The notes below the pieces were generated by a model, which saw only the letters and a list, made by a program, of their open reading frames with translations, made no database searches and was not told the origin of the DNA. From NCBI RefSeq assembly GCF_003265705.1, contig NW_020312785.1, positions 23,973,102 through 24,037,101 of the forward strand: a DNA stretch of 64,000 bases. The letters run 5' to 3'. Origin of the DNA: Callorhinus ursinus. Its lineage: Eukaryota > Chordata > Mammalia > Carnivora > Otariidae. The number at the start of each line of letters is the position of its first letter. The first letter of the stretch is position 1. Below are positions 47,346-58,510 of the stretch, piece by piece. The position numbers and the translations under genes are program-made.

Positions 47346-47554
47346 ATTTTTTTTAAAGATTTATTTTAGAGAGAGAGAAAGAGAGCACACAAGCAGGGAG
47401 AGGGGCAAAGGGAGAGCAAGAGAATCCCAAGCAGACACCCCTGCTCCCACTGAGCACAGAGCCTGAGAAGGGGGATGGATCCCAGACCCCTAGACACCAC
47501 CCAAGGTGAAATCAAGAGCCAGCCACCCAACAGACTGAGTCACCCAGATGTGCC
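47346..47554 (-). mobile_element. CAN-SINE, old
   Basis: On the minus strand it starts GGCACATCTGGGTGACTCAG, and the CT body is diverged. The middle lacks a clean ATCATGACC word (CTAGACACCACCC instead). Flanking ACTATATTATAC and ACTATACTATAT words suggest a decayed target duplication. Confidence 0.82.
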
Positions 47555-47659
47555 AACTATACTATATTTTTTTAAAAAAGTTTAAAAATTCTTCAGTGCC
47601 ATAAGTGACTATATTAACTGCAAATAAGGGAAAAACCCAAACCCAAACCCAAACAAAAC

Positions 47660-47850
47660 AAAGCCCTGGCTCTACCACTTCCTGTGTATTTTCATTGTGC
47701 TTCAGTTTTCTCAACTATAAAATCAACGCTTGTTCAGAGTTGTTTTGCAGATTAAATGCATCGATGGATGTAGTGCATTTAGAATACTTGACACAAACAC
47801 ACGCATATACTAAATGTTAGTTATTAGTAATGTAATTATTATTATTATTT
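47660..47850 (+). repeat. MIR SINE
   Basis: CTGGCTCTACCACTTCCTGT, GTGCTTCAGTTTTCTCAACT, AGATTAAATGCATCG and TAAATGTTAGTTATTAGT follow MIR sense order. It ends in an ATT run (47834-47850). Confidence 0.75.
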
Positions 47851-48597
47851 GTTTTCATACCTTAAAAAGGAAATAAGAATAACAAAACACATCAAAGTTA
47901 TTTCTTGAAATTAATCTACATGCGATTCCTTTAAATTTAACATTGCAGATTTAATTCAAAGTAAGTTTGCTATTGATGATGCTTTAAATAACGGTCTTTC
48001 ATTGTTATTAAAACTAAAAAATCATCATGACTAATGGTACGAGATTGGTTTACTGATTTCAAGAAAATTGAAATAGGTTGCTATAGAATTTTGTATTAAA
48101 TTTCACTTTTACTGAAAGTAATAGGAGGAGAAATCAGTGTGCATTCACAGAAACTCTCTAAATTTCTATATGCTTATAGAGGGATCAGGAAAAGCTCAAC
48201 GGGGTCAGGAAAAGGAGGCGGAAAGAAAAAGAATTAGAAAAATAAGAAGAGGAGAGATCATGGGAGTGTAGAAGAGAGAAATAGCTTAATTTAGCTACAA
48301 AAACAGATAATTTTAGTATATAGTTATGGTTATTTATATCCTGTGAAGGGTCAATCAAGGTTCTCCAAATGCTGAAAAAGATTAAGGGCCATTCAAAATT
48401 GTGTGAAACATCAATAGCCTCTGACAGTTTTGTGATTAATGTAAACGTGAAGTATCCTGTGCCTTGTGATAAGGACAATAAACAAGATGAGAAACCATTT
48501 GAGGGTATATTTGGAGCAATCAGACTCTGAGATCTGACTTCGATATACTTAAAATTTAGTACAAGAGATCAGTATTATTTCCAGTTGTCAGAGTGAC
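47851..48597. other. Unique non-coding DNA
   Basis: No repeat or gene recognised. The 97-codon minus frame at 48185-48478 shows no family. Confidence 0.55.
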
Positions 48598-48768
48598 TTT
48601 TTCTTTCTTTCTTTCTTTCTCTTTCTTTCTTTCTTTCTTTCTTTGTTTCTTTGTTTCTTTCTCTTCCTTCCTTCCTTCCTTCCTTCCTTTCTTTCTTTTT
48701 CTTTCCCTTCCTTCCTTCCTTCCTTCCTTCCTTCCTTCCTTCCTTCCTTCCTTCCTTCCTTCCTTCCT

Positions 48769-48835
<67 letters not shown>
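48598..48835. repeat. Large compound (CTTT)n/(CTTC)n microsatellite
   Basis: About 238 bp in blocks: CTTT with CTTTG interruptions, CTTCC, CTTT, a longer block of CTTC units, then a final long CTTT block. Unlike the runs at 30255, 44246 and 62190, no SINE body is attached on either side. All overlapping frames (48556-48910, both strands) are translations of the repeat. Confidence 0.95.
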
Positions 48836-49560
48836 ATGTTTATGTGGAAAGACCAATGCTTCCATGGCATGAATAGCTGCAAATATTTCCCCAAATTAGG
48901 AGAGAGCTGAGGTTTATATGTACAGATTGACTATATTAAATGGTCATGTAATTCATATGATTTACTAATACATACATCTCAGGCTAAATATGGAGACATT
49001 CTTTAATCTCGAATTTCTTAGACCATACATCCTTTTAAAGATGAGTTTAGGATGTACAGCAAGTGATAAAATTTGCAAGGCACTTTAGTTTCTTAAAGTA
49101 TTTTAATATCAGTAGAGATAGTCTAGTTAGCATTGTATATATAATATATAGCATCATATATAATATATATACATATATATGTTTCAATAATGAGATTTAA
49201 AATGAAGATACCCAAATAGCTATAAGAAAAATGTTTATAATTCATTATAATAAGCTACATATTCCCTCTGAAAAAAATATTTAATTTTCTTCCTAAAAAT
49301 GGGTCTTTTATTACATTATAGAGAATTAAGTATGTGATTTAAATAATTCCCAATGCATTATTTTATATTAGCAGTCTTTGGTAGAAAATTCCAACTACTT
49401 TATTTTTGTCTTTTTTGAACAATAATTCTTTGGCTAACAACCCTAAATAAATTGGGCTAACCACAATGAAGAAGCATTAGTCATATGACTGACATCAACA
49501 AAGACTAAAATTGGATGCATTGCAGAAAAAGTTACTTGGGTTTCACAAGTGCCTCAAAAA
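48836..49560. other. Unique AT-rich DNA
   Basis: Contains a TA-rich tract at about 49134-49183. No gene or repeat recognised. Confidence 0.6.
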
Positions 49561-51155
49561 TTAGGATGTTGAAAGAATATACAATGGGAAAAAGATAGTT
49601 TCTTCAACAAATGGTGTTGGGATAAATGGACATCTATGTGCAAAAGAATGAAACTGGACCACTTTCTTATACCATACCCAAAAATAAACTTGAAATGGGT
49701 AGACGACTGATATGTGAGACCTGAAACCATAAAAATGCTGGAAGAGAGCACAGGCAGTAATTTCTCTGACATAGGCTATAGCATAGCAATATTTTTCTAG
49801 ATATGTCTCCCGAGGCAACGGTACCAAAGCAAAAATAAACTACTGGGACTCCATTAAAATAAAAAGCTTCTGCACAGTGAAGGAAACCATCAACAAAACT
49901 AAAGGCAACCTGTGGAATGGGAGAAGGCATTTGTAGATGACATATCAGATAAAAGGCTAGTATCCAAAATATATTTTTAAAAACCTGATATTACTCAACA
50001 CCCAAAAAACAAATAATCCAACTTAAAAATGGACAGAAGACATGAACAGACATTTCTCCAAAGAAGACATCCAGATAGCCAACAGACACATGAAAATATG
50101 CCCAACATCACTCATCATCAGGGAAATGCACATCATAGCTGTAATGAGATATCACCTCACACCTGTCAGAATGGCTAAAATCACAAACACAAGAAACAAC
50201 AAGTGTTGGCAAGGACATGCAGAAAAAAGAACACTCATGCACTGTTGGTGGGAATGCAAAGTGGTGTAGCCACTGTGGGAAACAGTATGGAGTTTCTTCA
50301 AAAAGTTAAAAATAGAACTACACTATGATCCAGTAATCACACCACTGGGAATTTACCCCCAAAATACAAAAATACCAATTCAAAGTGATGTATATACCCC
50401 TATGTTTATTGCAGCATTATTTACAATAGCCAAATTATGGAAGCAGCCCATGTCCATTGATAGATAAACGGATAAAGAAAATATGTGTGCATGTATATAT
50501 ACAACAGAATATTATTCAGCCATAAAAAGGAATGAAATCTTGCCATTTGCAACAACATGGATGGAGCTAGAAAGTATAATGCTAAATGAAGTCAGTCAGT
50601 CAGAAAAAGACAAATAACATATGATTTCACTCATATGTGGAATTTAAGAAACAGAACATGTGAGCAAAGGAAAAAGAGAAAGAGAGAGACAAACCAAGAA
50701 AGACTCTTGGGGCTCTGGGTGGCTCAGTCAGTTAGGTGGCTGACTCTTAATTTTGGCTCAGGTCATCATCACAGGATCCTGGAATCAAGCCCCGTGTCCA
50801 GCTCTGCACTTAGCGGGGAGTCTGCTTGAGGATCCTCTATCTCTCTCCCTCTGTCCCTCCCCCTGCTTGCATGCATGCTCTCTCCCTCTAAAATAAATAA
50901 ATCTTAAAAAAAAAAAAAAAAAAAAAAGAGAATCTTAATGATAGAGAACAAACTGATGGTTACCAGAGGGGTGGTGAGGGAGGGGATGGGTGAACTATGT
51001 GATGGGGATTAAGGAGGGCACTTGTGATGAGCACCGGGTGTTGTATGGGAGTGTTGAATCACTATACTGGACACCTGGAACTAATCTAACACTGTATGCT
51101 ACTTATACTGGAATTAAAAAAAAAAGTAAAAAAAGAAAAGAAAGTTAGGATGCTG
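49561..51155 (+). mobile_element. 5'-truncated LINE-1 with nested SINE
   Basis: The insert of about 49571-51144 contains the last kilobase of L1 ORF2 in sense: words such as AAAAGAATGAAACTGGACCA, ATTTCTCCAAAGAAGACATC, GGGAATGCAAAGTGGTGTAG and ATTATTCAGCCATAAAAAGG. These are followed by the GAGAACAAACTGATGG 3' UTR and an A-tail. The reading frame is broken by stops and frameshifts (a 75-codon piece survives at 50042-50269). TTAGGATGTTG (49561-49571) and TTAGGATGCTG (51145-51155) are a probable target duplication. A SINE interrupts the 3' UTR at about 50709-50924. Confidence 0.9.
50709..50924 (+). mobile_element. CAN-SINE nested in the L1 3' UTR
   Basis: Head GGGGCTCTGGGTGGCTCAG, body GGCTGACTCTTAATTTTGGC and TCTGCTTGAGGATCCTC, end AAATAAATAAATC plus about 22 A. 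It is a different, older subtype than the 11633 form. AAGAAAGACTCTT and AAAAGAGAATCTT on the two sides suggest a diverged target duplication. Confidence 0.9.
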
Positions 51156-51409
51156 GTATATGTTTATACTATGCTGAACAGCTTAATGTTTATCTTTGAA
51201 AGATATCTTCCAACATGAAAGTAAATTTTAGCCTCTTTTACCTGTATAAATCTTAGATTATATTTACTCAAGATATCTGATGTTCTTAATTCTTGTCATA
51301 ATTTTCCTTATCAAAGATCATTCCAGAAAATAATTGTTTTTTTTTCAAAAAGTATATTTTTGCCAGCAAGGATTCTTTCTTTCATTTTACCTAATATTAA
51401 AATGTCCTC
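51156..51409. other. Unique non-coding DNA
   Basis: Short AT-rich gap between the L1 and the next SINE, with no recognised feature. Confidence 0.55.
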
Positions 51410-51651
51410 AAAAATAGACTCTTCCAGGGGCACCTGGGTGGCTCAGTCGGTTAAGCGGCTGCCTTCAGCTCAGGGCATAATCCCAGGGTCCTGGGATCGA
51501 GCCCCACAGCGAGCCCCGCATGGGGCTCCCTGCTCGGCGGGGAGCCTGCTTCTCCCTCTCCCTCTGCCTGCCTCTCTGCCTACTTGTTCTCTCTCTGTAT
51601 CTCTCTGCCAAATAAATAAATAAAATCTTTAAAGAAAAATAGACTCTTCCA
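51410..51651 (+). mobile_element. CAN-SINE with 17-bp target-site duplication and internal 12-bp duplication
   Basis: The insert 51427-51634 is flanked by exact AAAAATAGACTCTTCCA (51410-51426 and 51635-51651). Head GGGGCACCTGGGTGGCTCAG. CGAGCCCCACAG (51498-51509) is followed by CGAGCCCCGCAT (51510-51521), a 12-bp near-tandem copy absent from the other SINEs here. The body CTGCCTGCCTCTCTGCCTAC is the subtype without the 'gaccctcttccc' block. Confidence 0.96.
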
Positions 51652-51889
51652 ATCAGCCATTCATGGCGTTCTGGCAACTAACCTTAATTTGAATATGTAG
51701 CATTATCTCTAGCAGAGGAAATCCTCAAATTCAGTGAAATAACATGCCCATTTCTCCACTCCCCTCCAGCCCCCCACACCTTCAATCTGCCCACACTTTT
51801 GGTCGATCTGAATTCATCCACAATTTTTAATAACCTGGGAAAACCCAACCTTTTCATGAAGCTTTTCTAGGGCGTTCATTCTCTATCTT

Positions 51890-52101
51890 TGTTTCACTGA
51901 ATTTTTTTTTTTAGATTTTATTTATTTATTTGGCAGAGAAAGAAACAGCAAGAGAGAGAGAGCACAAGCAGTGGGAGTAGGAGAGGGAGAAGCAGGCTCC
52001 CCGCTGAGCAGGAAGCCCGGTGCGGGGCTCCATCCCAGGGCCCTGGGATCATGATCAGACCCTTATTGACTGAGCCACCCAGGAGCCCCTGTTTCACTGA
52101 A
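51890..52101 (-). mobile_element. CAN-SINE with 12-bp target-site duplication and internal deletion
   Basis: The insert 51902-52089 is flanked by TGTTTCACTGAA (51890-51901 and 52090-52101). The minus-strand head is GGGGCTCCTGGGTGGCTCAG. About 14 bp between the A-box-like and B-box-like parts of the tRNA head are missing compared with the other copies. Confidence 0.95.
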
Positions 52102-52149
52102 CTCTTACAGCATACACCATACTGTAACATAAAAATTATGGTTTTATTT

Positions 52150-52716
52150 TTACCTTTTTTAATGTAATTCAAAATTGTCCCATCTTTAATTTCTGGTCTT
52201 AACATTTTACCTCTTGTAATGGGAGCTCCAGTTTCCACATGCTTCCTTTCATCCACACTTTTACTTGGACCCCTCTCATATTCACTCTGTGGTTGTCCAT
52301 GTAACTTGCTTTGACCAATGGGACAATAGCAAATATGAAGTAAGTAGAAACTGGAAAAACGCTTATACTCTGTGTCTTGCCCTTTAAGCCACTCTTGGAA
52401 CCCTTGCTCTTAATTTTGTGAATAAGCCCAAGTGAAGGTGCTGAAGGATGAGGTAACAAATGGAGACAAGCTTCTGCCTTCTGGGCCATTCCAGACCTAC
52501 CAGCCAAGGCTAACAGAAACTGGCTAGCCTCTGTTGACCCCCAAGCTAACTGAAGACACTTGAGTGACCTTAGCAGAGGTCAGCTGGACCTCAACCAGAC
52601 CATTAACACCACTCAGCCAAGTTTCTAACCTGCAGAGTCAGGAGCCAAATAAAAGGTTATTGTCTCAAGTCACTAAGTTTTGAGCAGTTAGCTTTATAGC
52701 AATAATAGCTGATATA
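52150..52716 (+). mobile_element. MLT1-type LTR (ERVL-MaLR), diverged
   Basis: CTTGCTTTGACCAATGGGAC, TAGCAAATATGAAGTAAGTAG, GGTGCTGAAGGATGAGG and a TTATTGTCTCAAGTCACTAAG end match the MLT1 C/D-like pattern ('ggttgttgttttaagccactaagttttgg'). Solo LTR, no internal retroviral coding sequence seen. The 5' limit is approximate. Confidence 0.72.
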
Positions 52717-52899
52717 TTGTTCCAACTAAATATTAAACTCCAATGGGGCAGAAATTATGTCTTTTTTTCACTCTTTTCAATGAAAGAAGGACAACCAGAG
52801 AGCAAAAGAGACCCTGAGTCATTAGTGATGTGATTTGCCCTTCCTCCCACAGAATAGAAAGTTGATAAAAAAAAGGAAGTTAAGGCAACCTCCTAGATT

Positions 52900-54150
52900 T
52901 TTAAAACAAAAAATATATATAAAGAGGTAGAAAAGAAGATAAAGTATAGGCAATTACCCAGTACATGGTACAAAAATAAGTGGAAATTTGAGAGAAACAG
53001 TAAAAGACAATCCAAGAGATTTAATATTTGATTAACAAGATCTTCTTACATAATCGAGAAAGCTTAAAAGAAGAAATCAGCAAAGAAACACTGCAGAAGA
53101 GTTTTCTAGATGAACAGGGATCTTTAAATAGATTGAAAGGGCCAATCAAGTGCATGGCAGGATTAAAGGAAAAAGACTGACTTCTAAACACATTCTAGAG
53201 AACCACAGAAGATCCTTAAAACTTCCACAGAGAAAGAAGAAGAAAAAAATGCCAAAAAAATGCCACCTACAAATAAAAGGTAATTCAGCTTCCCATCAGC
53301 AAACTTAATGCCAGAAGACAATGACACAATGTCTTCAAAGTTATGAGGGAAATAATTTTGAGCCTGGAACAAGATACAGTCCAAGCCACCAATCAAATGT
53401 GATGGGAATTTTAAGATACAGAGAACTCAGAGCTTGCTTGTCACTCACCCTTTTGCAAAAAGTTACTGAGAGTATAATACAGAAAAATAAAAGAATAAAT
53501 CAAGAAACAGGAAGCCATAAGTGGAACAAAAGAAGGATACATTTTGGAATGATAACTCTGAAGATGGCTTAGCTGACATAGGGAACAATCAACTCTTTGC
53601 ACCTAGAAGAAAGTCTTCAGATGGGAAGTCATCATGACACAGGGACTTTTAGTAAAGTTTTCCATAAGAAAAAAAAAAGGAAGTAATAGAATTAGAAAGT
53701 GGTAATATCCTAAGAATTATTTTTTCTGAATAAGTAAATGCCTTCTTAAAATTAAAAAGAAAGGGAAGAATTAAGACAAAATTGAGAGGAATTAAAATGT
53801 AAGAAAGAGAAGAGGGAAGGGAGAAATTTGAAATTTTAAAATTTATAGAAAGGTATGGCTGACATAGCAAAGCATATAAAGCCCCCCAAAGGAGATTTGA
53901 TTTCTATCTGTTGGTGAGGTATAAAAATGGCATAAGGATAACACGGGAAACATAGACAAGGAAGTGTAATCGCAGCACACCAACAGTTGACTCGGCTTTA
54001 AACAATATTTACCAATGATAATGATATAAACTCTTCTTAAAGGTTTGTGACTTTTAGATTACAACCTATAAAGCACAGAAAATAACTATGGTAAAAGTAA
54101 AAGTATAGCTGACGCTGAAGTTGAGAGGTGGACTTGAGAAAGGGCCTAGA
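52900..54150 (+). repeat. Old LINE-1 (L1M-like) 3' region
   Basis: The words 'taatgccagaagacaatgac', AGTTATGAGGGAAATAATTT, GAGCCTGGAACAAGATAC, CCACCAATCAAATGTGATG and 'acttttagattacaacctat' resemble the L1ME-type terminal region in sense ('agacaatggaataatgccttc ... tctgaaggaaaatgatttccaacctagaattc'). No frame survives. Subfamily and limits are uncertain. Confidence 0.5.
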
Positions 54151-54629
54151 AGTAACTGAGGGTATCAAATGCAGAGAACTCAAAGTTCTTGGCTCTGTCT
54201 CGCTGCTGAAAAACTCCCTCCTCTCAGGAAGGCTATAGCCATGGAACTGAATTCAGGTGTAGCACTCTTAGAAACCAGCAAGGCAATGGGAAATCACATT
54301 CACCTATCTACATCCTTATTGCATTCTTAACTTTGCTTTATTTGCAACTTTAAAAATAAACGTAAGAGAAAGCAAATGTGAACAAAGTGCAAATCCTTAT
54401 TCTCACCCATCTTTGAACCTTCATTAGACTTTAGCGTTAGACCTACCTCCAGGAAATACAAATAGTGCTGTAATTATATTGAGAATAAAGGGAAAGATAA
54501 ATGAAATTAAAATACACAAGAAAAAAATACATTACGTTTTTGAATAATATTTCAAAATGTTAAAATTAAAGTCACTAAGCACATTAGTTAGCATTGAGAT
54601 ATTAACCATTAGGAAAGATTAAAAAAATA
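54151..54629. other. Unique or unrecognised DNA
   Basis: No confident repeat or gene. It may include the end of the L1M-like element. Confidence 0.45.
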
Positions 54630-55125
54630 GTAGTGGTTGCACTTGGGGAATTATATCGGGGTTGGAGAGAAATAAGGCAGAGTATTTTTATAATAAATTC
54701 CTTTGTTATTATACAGGGTGCTGTGGTGTGCTGTGCATATTATCTCTCCAAAATACATACCTCAGCTACAGGGAGTATTGGCAGAAACAGTTGTCAGCCG
54801 AGTTCCACTGGAAGGTCATGACCTTGACTAAAAAGAACCACCATATCCAAGGTCACCCTCCCTTCTCTGGGGACAGCCTGTCTCAGATGAATAGTCAATG
54901 CAGGTTCCTTCACCCAGATGGGAAAAATCTCAAGGGCTGTCCATATTTATAATTCCCTGTAGGATCAACCATAGCTTCTGTTTCAACTACAACACAGTTC
55001 AACTTCCCCTCTGTCCAACCCTGTTTCCTTTTCTCACCAATCCCCACACCTCAGTTTTGATCTGAGGGTACTCCCCAATTTATCTCTTGCACAGAAATCT
55101 CCAACTCAGAGTCTGCTTTTCAGGA
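54630..55125 (+). repeat. Possible old LTR fragment
   Basis: The end TATCTCTTGCACAGAAATCT, CCAACTCAGAGTCTGCTTTTC and AGGAACC resembles LTR termini of the 'cctcaataaacctcttgcacac...ctcagagtctgcttcctggggaaccc' type. The family is not recognised with certainty. The overlapping frames at 54633-54821 and 54662-54952 look non-coding. Confidence 0.4.
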
Positions 55126-55590
55126 ACCAATATTTAAATTTTGAAACTAATTTTATATATTAGTATGTTAAAAAATACAAAAAAATCTGCTGAGTTTACC
55201 TCTAAAAATTATTGTAAGACCAAACTAAATTATGCATATAGTACAGTATATAAAAGAAAGGTTTAGTATTAATAAAAATAGTGATAATAATATGCTGTAT
55301 CTCAAGATACACTATTTTGGACATTCATTTATCACAGAAATCACAGGTGGGTCTGTTCAACTGAGAGAAGTATCATAGTAAGTAGAAAATGTAAGCAGTT
55401 TCTATAAAAAATGAGAATTAAGAATAAAAGAAGTAAAACTGACAGATACTATTTAAATAATTTAATAATTGCCAAATTAATTTCTTTCATTTAAGGAGGT
55501 CGGTACATAGCTCAGAACAATATTGCAATATTGTTTGGTCATTTGATTGATTATTCACTCTGTCTCTCTGTCTAATAAGTTCCACTTTTT
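55126..55590. other. Unique AT-rich DNA
   Basis: No gene or repeat recognised. Confidence 0.55.
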
Positions 55591-55828
55591 CAATACTAGA
55601 TCCTTTCTTTTTTTTAATTTTTTTAAAGATTTTATTTACTTATTTGACAGAGAGAGACAGAGCAAGAGAGGGAACACAAGCAGGGGCAGAGGGAGAGGGA
55701 GAAGCAGACTCCCCACTGAGCAGGGAGCCCGACGTGGGGCTCAATCCCAGGACCCCGGATCATGACCTGAGCCAAAGGCAGATGCTTAAGGACTGAGCCA
55801 CCCAGGCACCCCAATGCTAGATCTTTTC
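55591..55828 (-). mobile_element. CAN-SINE with target-site duplication
   Basis: The insert 55608-55811 is flanked by CAATACTAGATCCTTTC (55591-55607) and CAATGCTAGATCTTTTC (55812-55828), with two mismatches. Minus-strand head GGGGTGCCTGGGTGGCTCAG; clear CT-rich body. Confidence 0.94.
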
Positions 55829-55889
55829 TAGCAACATTTGAACACACCCAAGACATTTCCATCTTTAAAAAAATAAAAATAAAATAAAC

Positions 55890-56110
55890 CACACATATTA
55901 CCTCTACTTGCCCCCTCTACCTACTTCTTTATCTCCCTTATAAGTCATGGCAATCCAGCTTCAGTCCCAATATTTTCATGACCCAGTGTTTGCCAGTCAC
56001 CAATGGCTTCTTACTGCTAAGTACAAACTGGACAGAGATCCCTTTCAGTTTTTATTTTTCTTCTGGATATACACCTAACTCTCACTGGCTTCAAGTGACA
56101 TATGCAAATT
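55890..56110 (+). repeat. Possible L2 fragment
   Basis: CCAGTCACCAATGGCTTCTT and ACTGCTAAGTACAAACTGGAC resemble the L2 ORF2 C-terminal stretch ('ccaatggcttcccatctcactcagagtaaaagcc'). Short and diverged. Confidence 0.42.
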
Positions 56111-56839
56111 CAGATCTTGCAAGAACACTTTTTTTTTTTTTGGACTGCCAGAAAGTTAAATTCCATTTGGATAGGGAATGTTTGAATGAATATGCAATTT
56201 TATTATTAGTCTTTTAGACATATTTAATGAAATTACCCTTTTGAATCAGAATGTGAATGTGCACTGTGCCCTCTGAACAATGAATCACCAGATATGTGGT
56301 ATTTGCAGAGATGTATCTAAAAGAAAAAGTAAGCATCGGCTCTGTGGTATGCAAGGGATCATCTTTTTTTTTTTTAATACTAACGAGGACAGAATAGATA
56401 GAACAGTGTACATTTAAAAAAATATTTGAAATTAGATAAAGATAGTAAACAGTACAGATTCAACTTGCTGGCTGACATTGCAAGGTAAATGAAAATAGAC
56501 AAGGAAAGAATATTGGCTAGATTTGACTACAGTAGGAGTGATATTCCATTGCTTAAACTTGATTATTAAAAATATCATGAGTTTGAGCACTCTCAAAGAA
56601 TGGTAGAAAAGAAAAAGAGGTTACAAAGTATTCCAGATTATTAACAATATAGTTGTTCTCAATAGGACAAAGAAGAGAAACAAGCAAATAGGACAATGAA
56701 ATATGGGGATTTTATAAAATAATGTTATTTATTGGTAATAATATTCTTGAAAATGTACTAAAAATTCTGAGACATCTTGAGGAAATAGAAGTCATTGCGA
56801 ATCAAAATACCCTTAGGTAAAGAAAGTATTGTTGCTTGA
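56111..56839. other. Unique AT-rich DNA
   Basis: No repeat or gene recognised. Confidence 0.55.
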
Positions 56840-57300
56840 TGAGAATGACCCTTTTTAACGGCAGAAATTGTTGAAAATTCTAGAGTCCGTTTCTTCAGCA
56901 TTCATTCTATCTGAACCGCACACTTTAATTTGTCAAATACTCTGCCAAATGGTGCAGAAAAATTATCTGTTCTTGAGCAGTCTGTTGCTGCTTTTAAGTA
57001 CAGAAGAAATTAAAGTGAAAAATCTTACTAAGAAAAATTTTTATCAACCACAGTACTTGGATCCAAAAAATTCCAGTAATAGCAGCACCACGATCAAATT
57101 TACTTGATTATGACAAAAGCAGCTCGCTCGGGAGCTGATATTGTAAAGACACCACCACATGTTGTAAAACAGAGAACATTATCAAGAGTTTGTACCAAGA
57201 ATGTAGTGTGGCCTTTCACCAAGCATGGCCTGCAAGATATGCCCTTTGATTCTCTTTGCTTCTTACCTTGCTTAGGCTTCCCTGTTACTTAAGAAAATAA
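56840..57300 (+). other. Unassigned block with two short frames and a terminal AATAAA
   Basis: Two plus frames (56868-57107, 57104-57292) lie end to end and are followed by AAAATAAAA at about 57294. The layout could suggest a decayed processed pseudogene, but I recognise no parent protein, see no poly-A tail and find no flanking duplication. It could equally be chance or an unrecognised repeat. No function is proposed. Confidence 0.2.
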
Positions 57301-57505
57301 AATTTGGTCTATGTCTAAAAACACTCATATCGTATGAAGAAATAAACTATGAAGCTGTGCCAAAATAAATTTAAGTAGTAAAGCTTTATTTTTGAGTTTT
57401 ATCTAATTTTAAAATGGAATATAACAATTTCTGAACTGAGCAATTCCTGTATATTGCAATTTGATCATTGGCTACAAATAAGACTGTAGATGTATACCCT
57501 GCCTC

Positions 57506-57746
57506 CAACGTCCCCAAGTTTTTTTAAAAGATTTATTTATTTATTTGAGAGAGAGAGAGAGAGCGAGCGAGTATGTGGGGGGGGAGGGGCAGAGGCAGAG
57601 AGAAACTGCAGCAGACTCCATTTTCAGTGCAGAGCCTGAAGCAGGACTCGATCTCACGACTCTGAGATCACAACTTGAACCAAAGCCAAGAGACAGAGGC
57701 TTAACTGACTGTGCCACTCAGGCGCCCCCAATGTCCCCAATTTTTT
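57506..57746 (-). mobile_element. CAN-SINE, old subtype
   Basis: The insert of about 57526-57727 is flanked by CCAACGTCCCCAAGTTTTT and CCAATGTCCCCAATTTTTT, a probable target duplication with two mismatches. Minus-strand head GGGGGCGCCTGAGTGGCACAG; the middle GAGATCACAACTTGAACC is typical of the older 'aagtcggatgcttaactgactgagcc' group. Confidence 0.88.
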
Positions 57747-57924
57747 AAACAAAAAAATCCGTATCTTCAAACTTTCTGGAAACTTAATCCCTTCATATGG
57801 CTGTCAAAGTAATACTTCTATAATAATTTTCTGTAAAAACTCCTGTTTTCATGAGCCCTTTCTAGACTGGCTCCCTGATCGCTCCCAAGGCAAAGTGAGT
57901 AACCCTTTTCTAAGGGTTCAGTGT
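57747..57924. other. Unique non-coding DNA
   Basis: Short gap with no recognised feature. Confidence 0.5.
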
Positions 57925-58100
57925 TCTCTGACACTCTGGCTTTATGACCTAGGAAAATGTCTCTAAGTTCCTACCTTCTTCATTTATAAAGAAGGCATAG
58001 TTTTTTGTTTGAGCACTAAATAAGGTAATAAATATGAGAGTTCAGCCAACTGCTTGACATAGTCTAAGTGCTCCATATAGGAGCTATCATGATACTATAG
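57925..58100 (+). repeat. MIR SINE
   Basis: CTGACACTCTGGCTTTATG, ACCTAGGAAAATGTCTCTAAG, GTTCCTACCTTCTTCATTTA and TAGTCTAAGTGCTCCATATAG follow MIR order in sense. Confidence 0.68.
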
Positions 58101-58104
58101 TAAA

Positions 58105-58510
58105 GGCCAAGGCAAAGACCTAGGGATCGTTCTTGACTCCTCCCTTTTCCAGATATTAACAAGGATGGAATGGGTCTCCACGTCTCATGGATTTTAACTC
58201 CTTAATATCTTTTCAAAGCTATTTCCTCTTTCCCTACCCAACATCTGTGCTTTGCTTTAGGTTCTGCTGTCTGTCCCATGCAACTGTCTCGACAGTTTCC
58301 CTGTCTCTAGTTTCAAGGTCTCTGCTCCAAATCTGATTTCCATATTGTAGTTTGGTCCTACAGAATGATTTAGTCATACAGAAATCAGCTCATATCACCT
58401 CCCTTAAGCTGCAAAAACACTAACACAACACAAGTGCCCTTTGGGATCAAGCTACTGCGTGGTTTCCAGCCTCCTCCTTGCCACTCTTGTCAGCACTATA
58501 CAAACGAAGA
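58105..58510 (+). repeat. Decayed L2 LINE, sense
   Basis: CCTAGGGATCGTTCTTGACT, CCTCCCTTTTCCAG, TAACAAGGATGGAATG, 'gtcatacagaaatcagctcat' and ATCACCTCCCTTAAGCTG follow the L2 ORF2 C-terminal order ('cttggagtcatccttgactcctctc ... cataagtcagatcatgtcactcctctgctcaaaac'). No frame survives. Confidence 0.65.
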
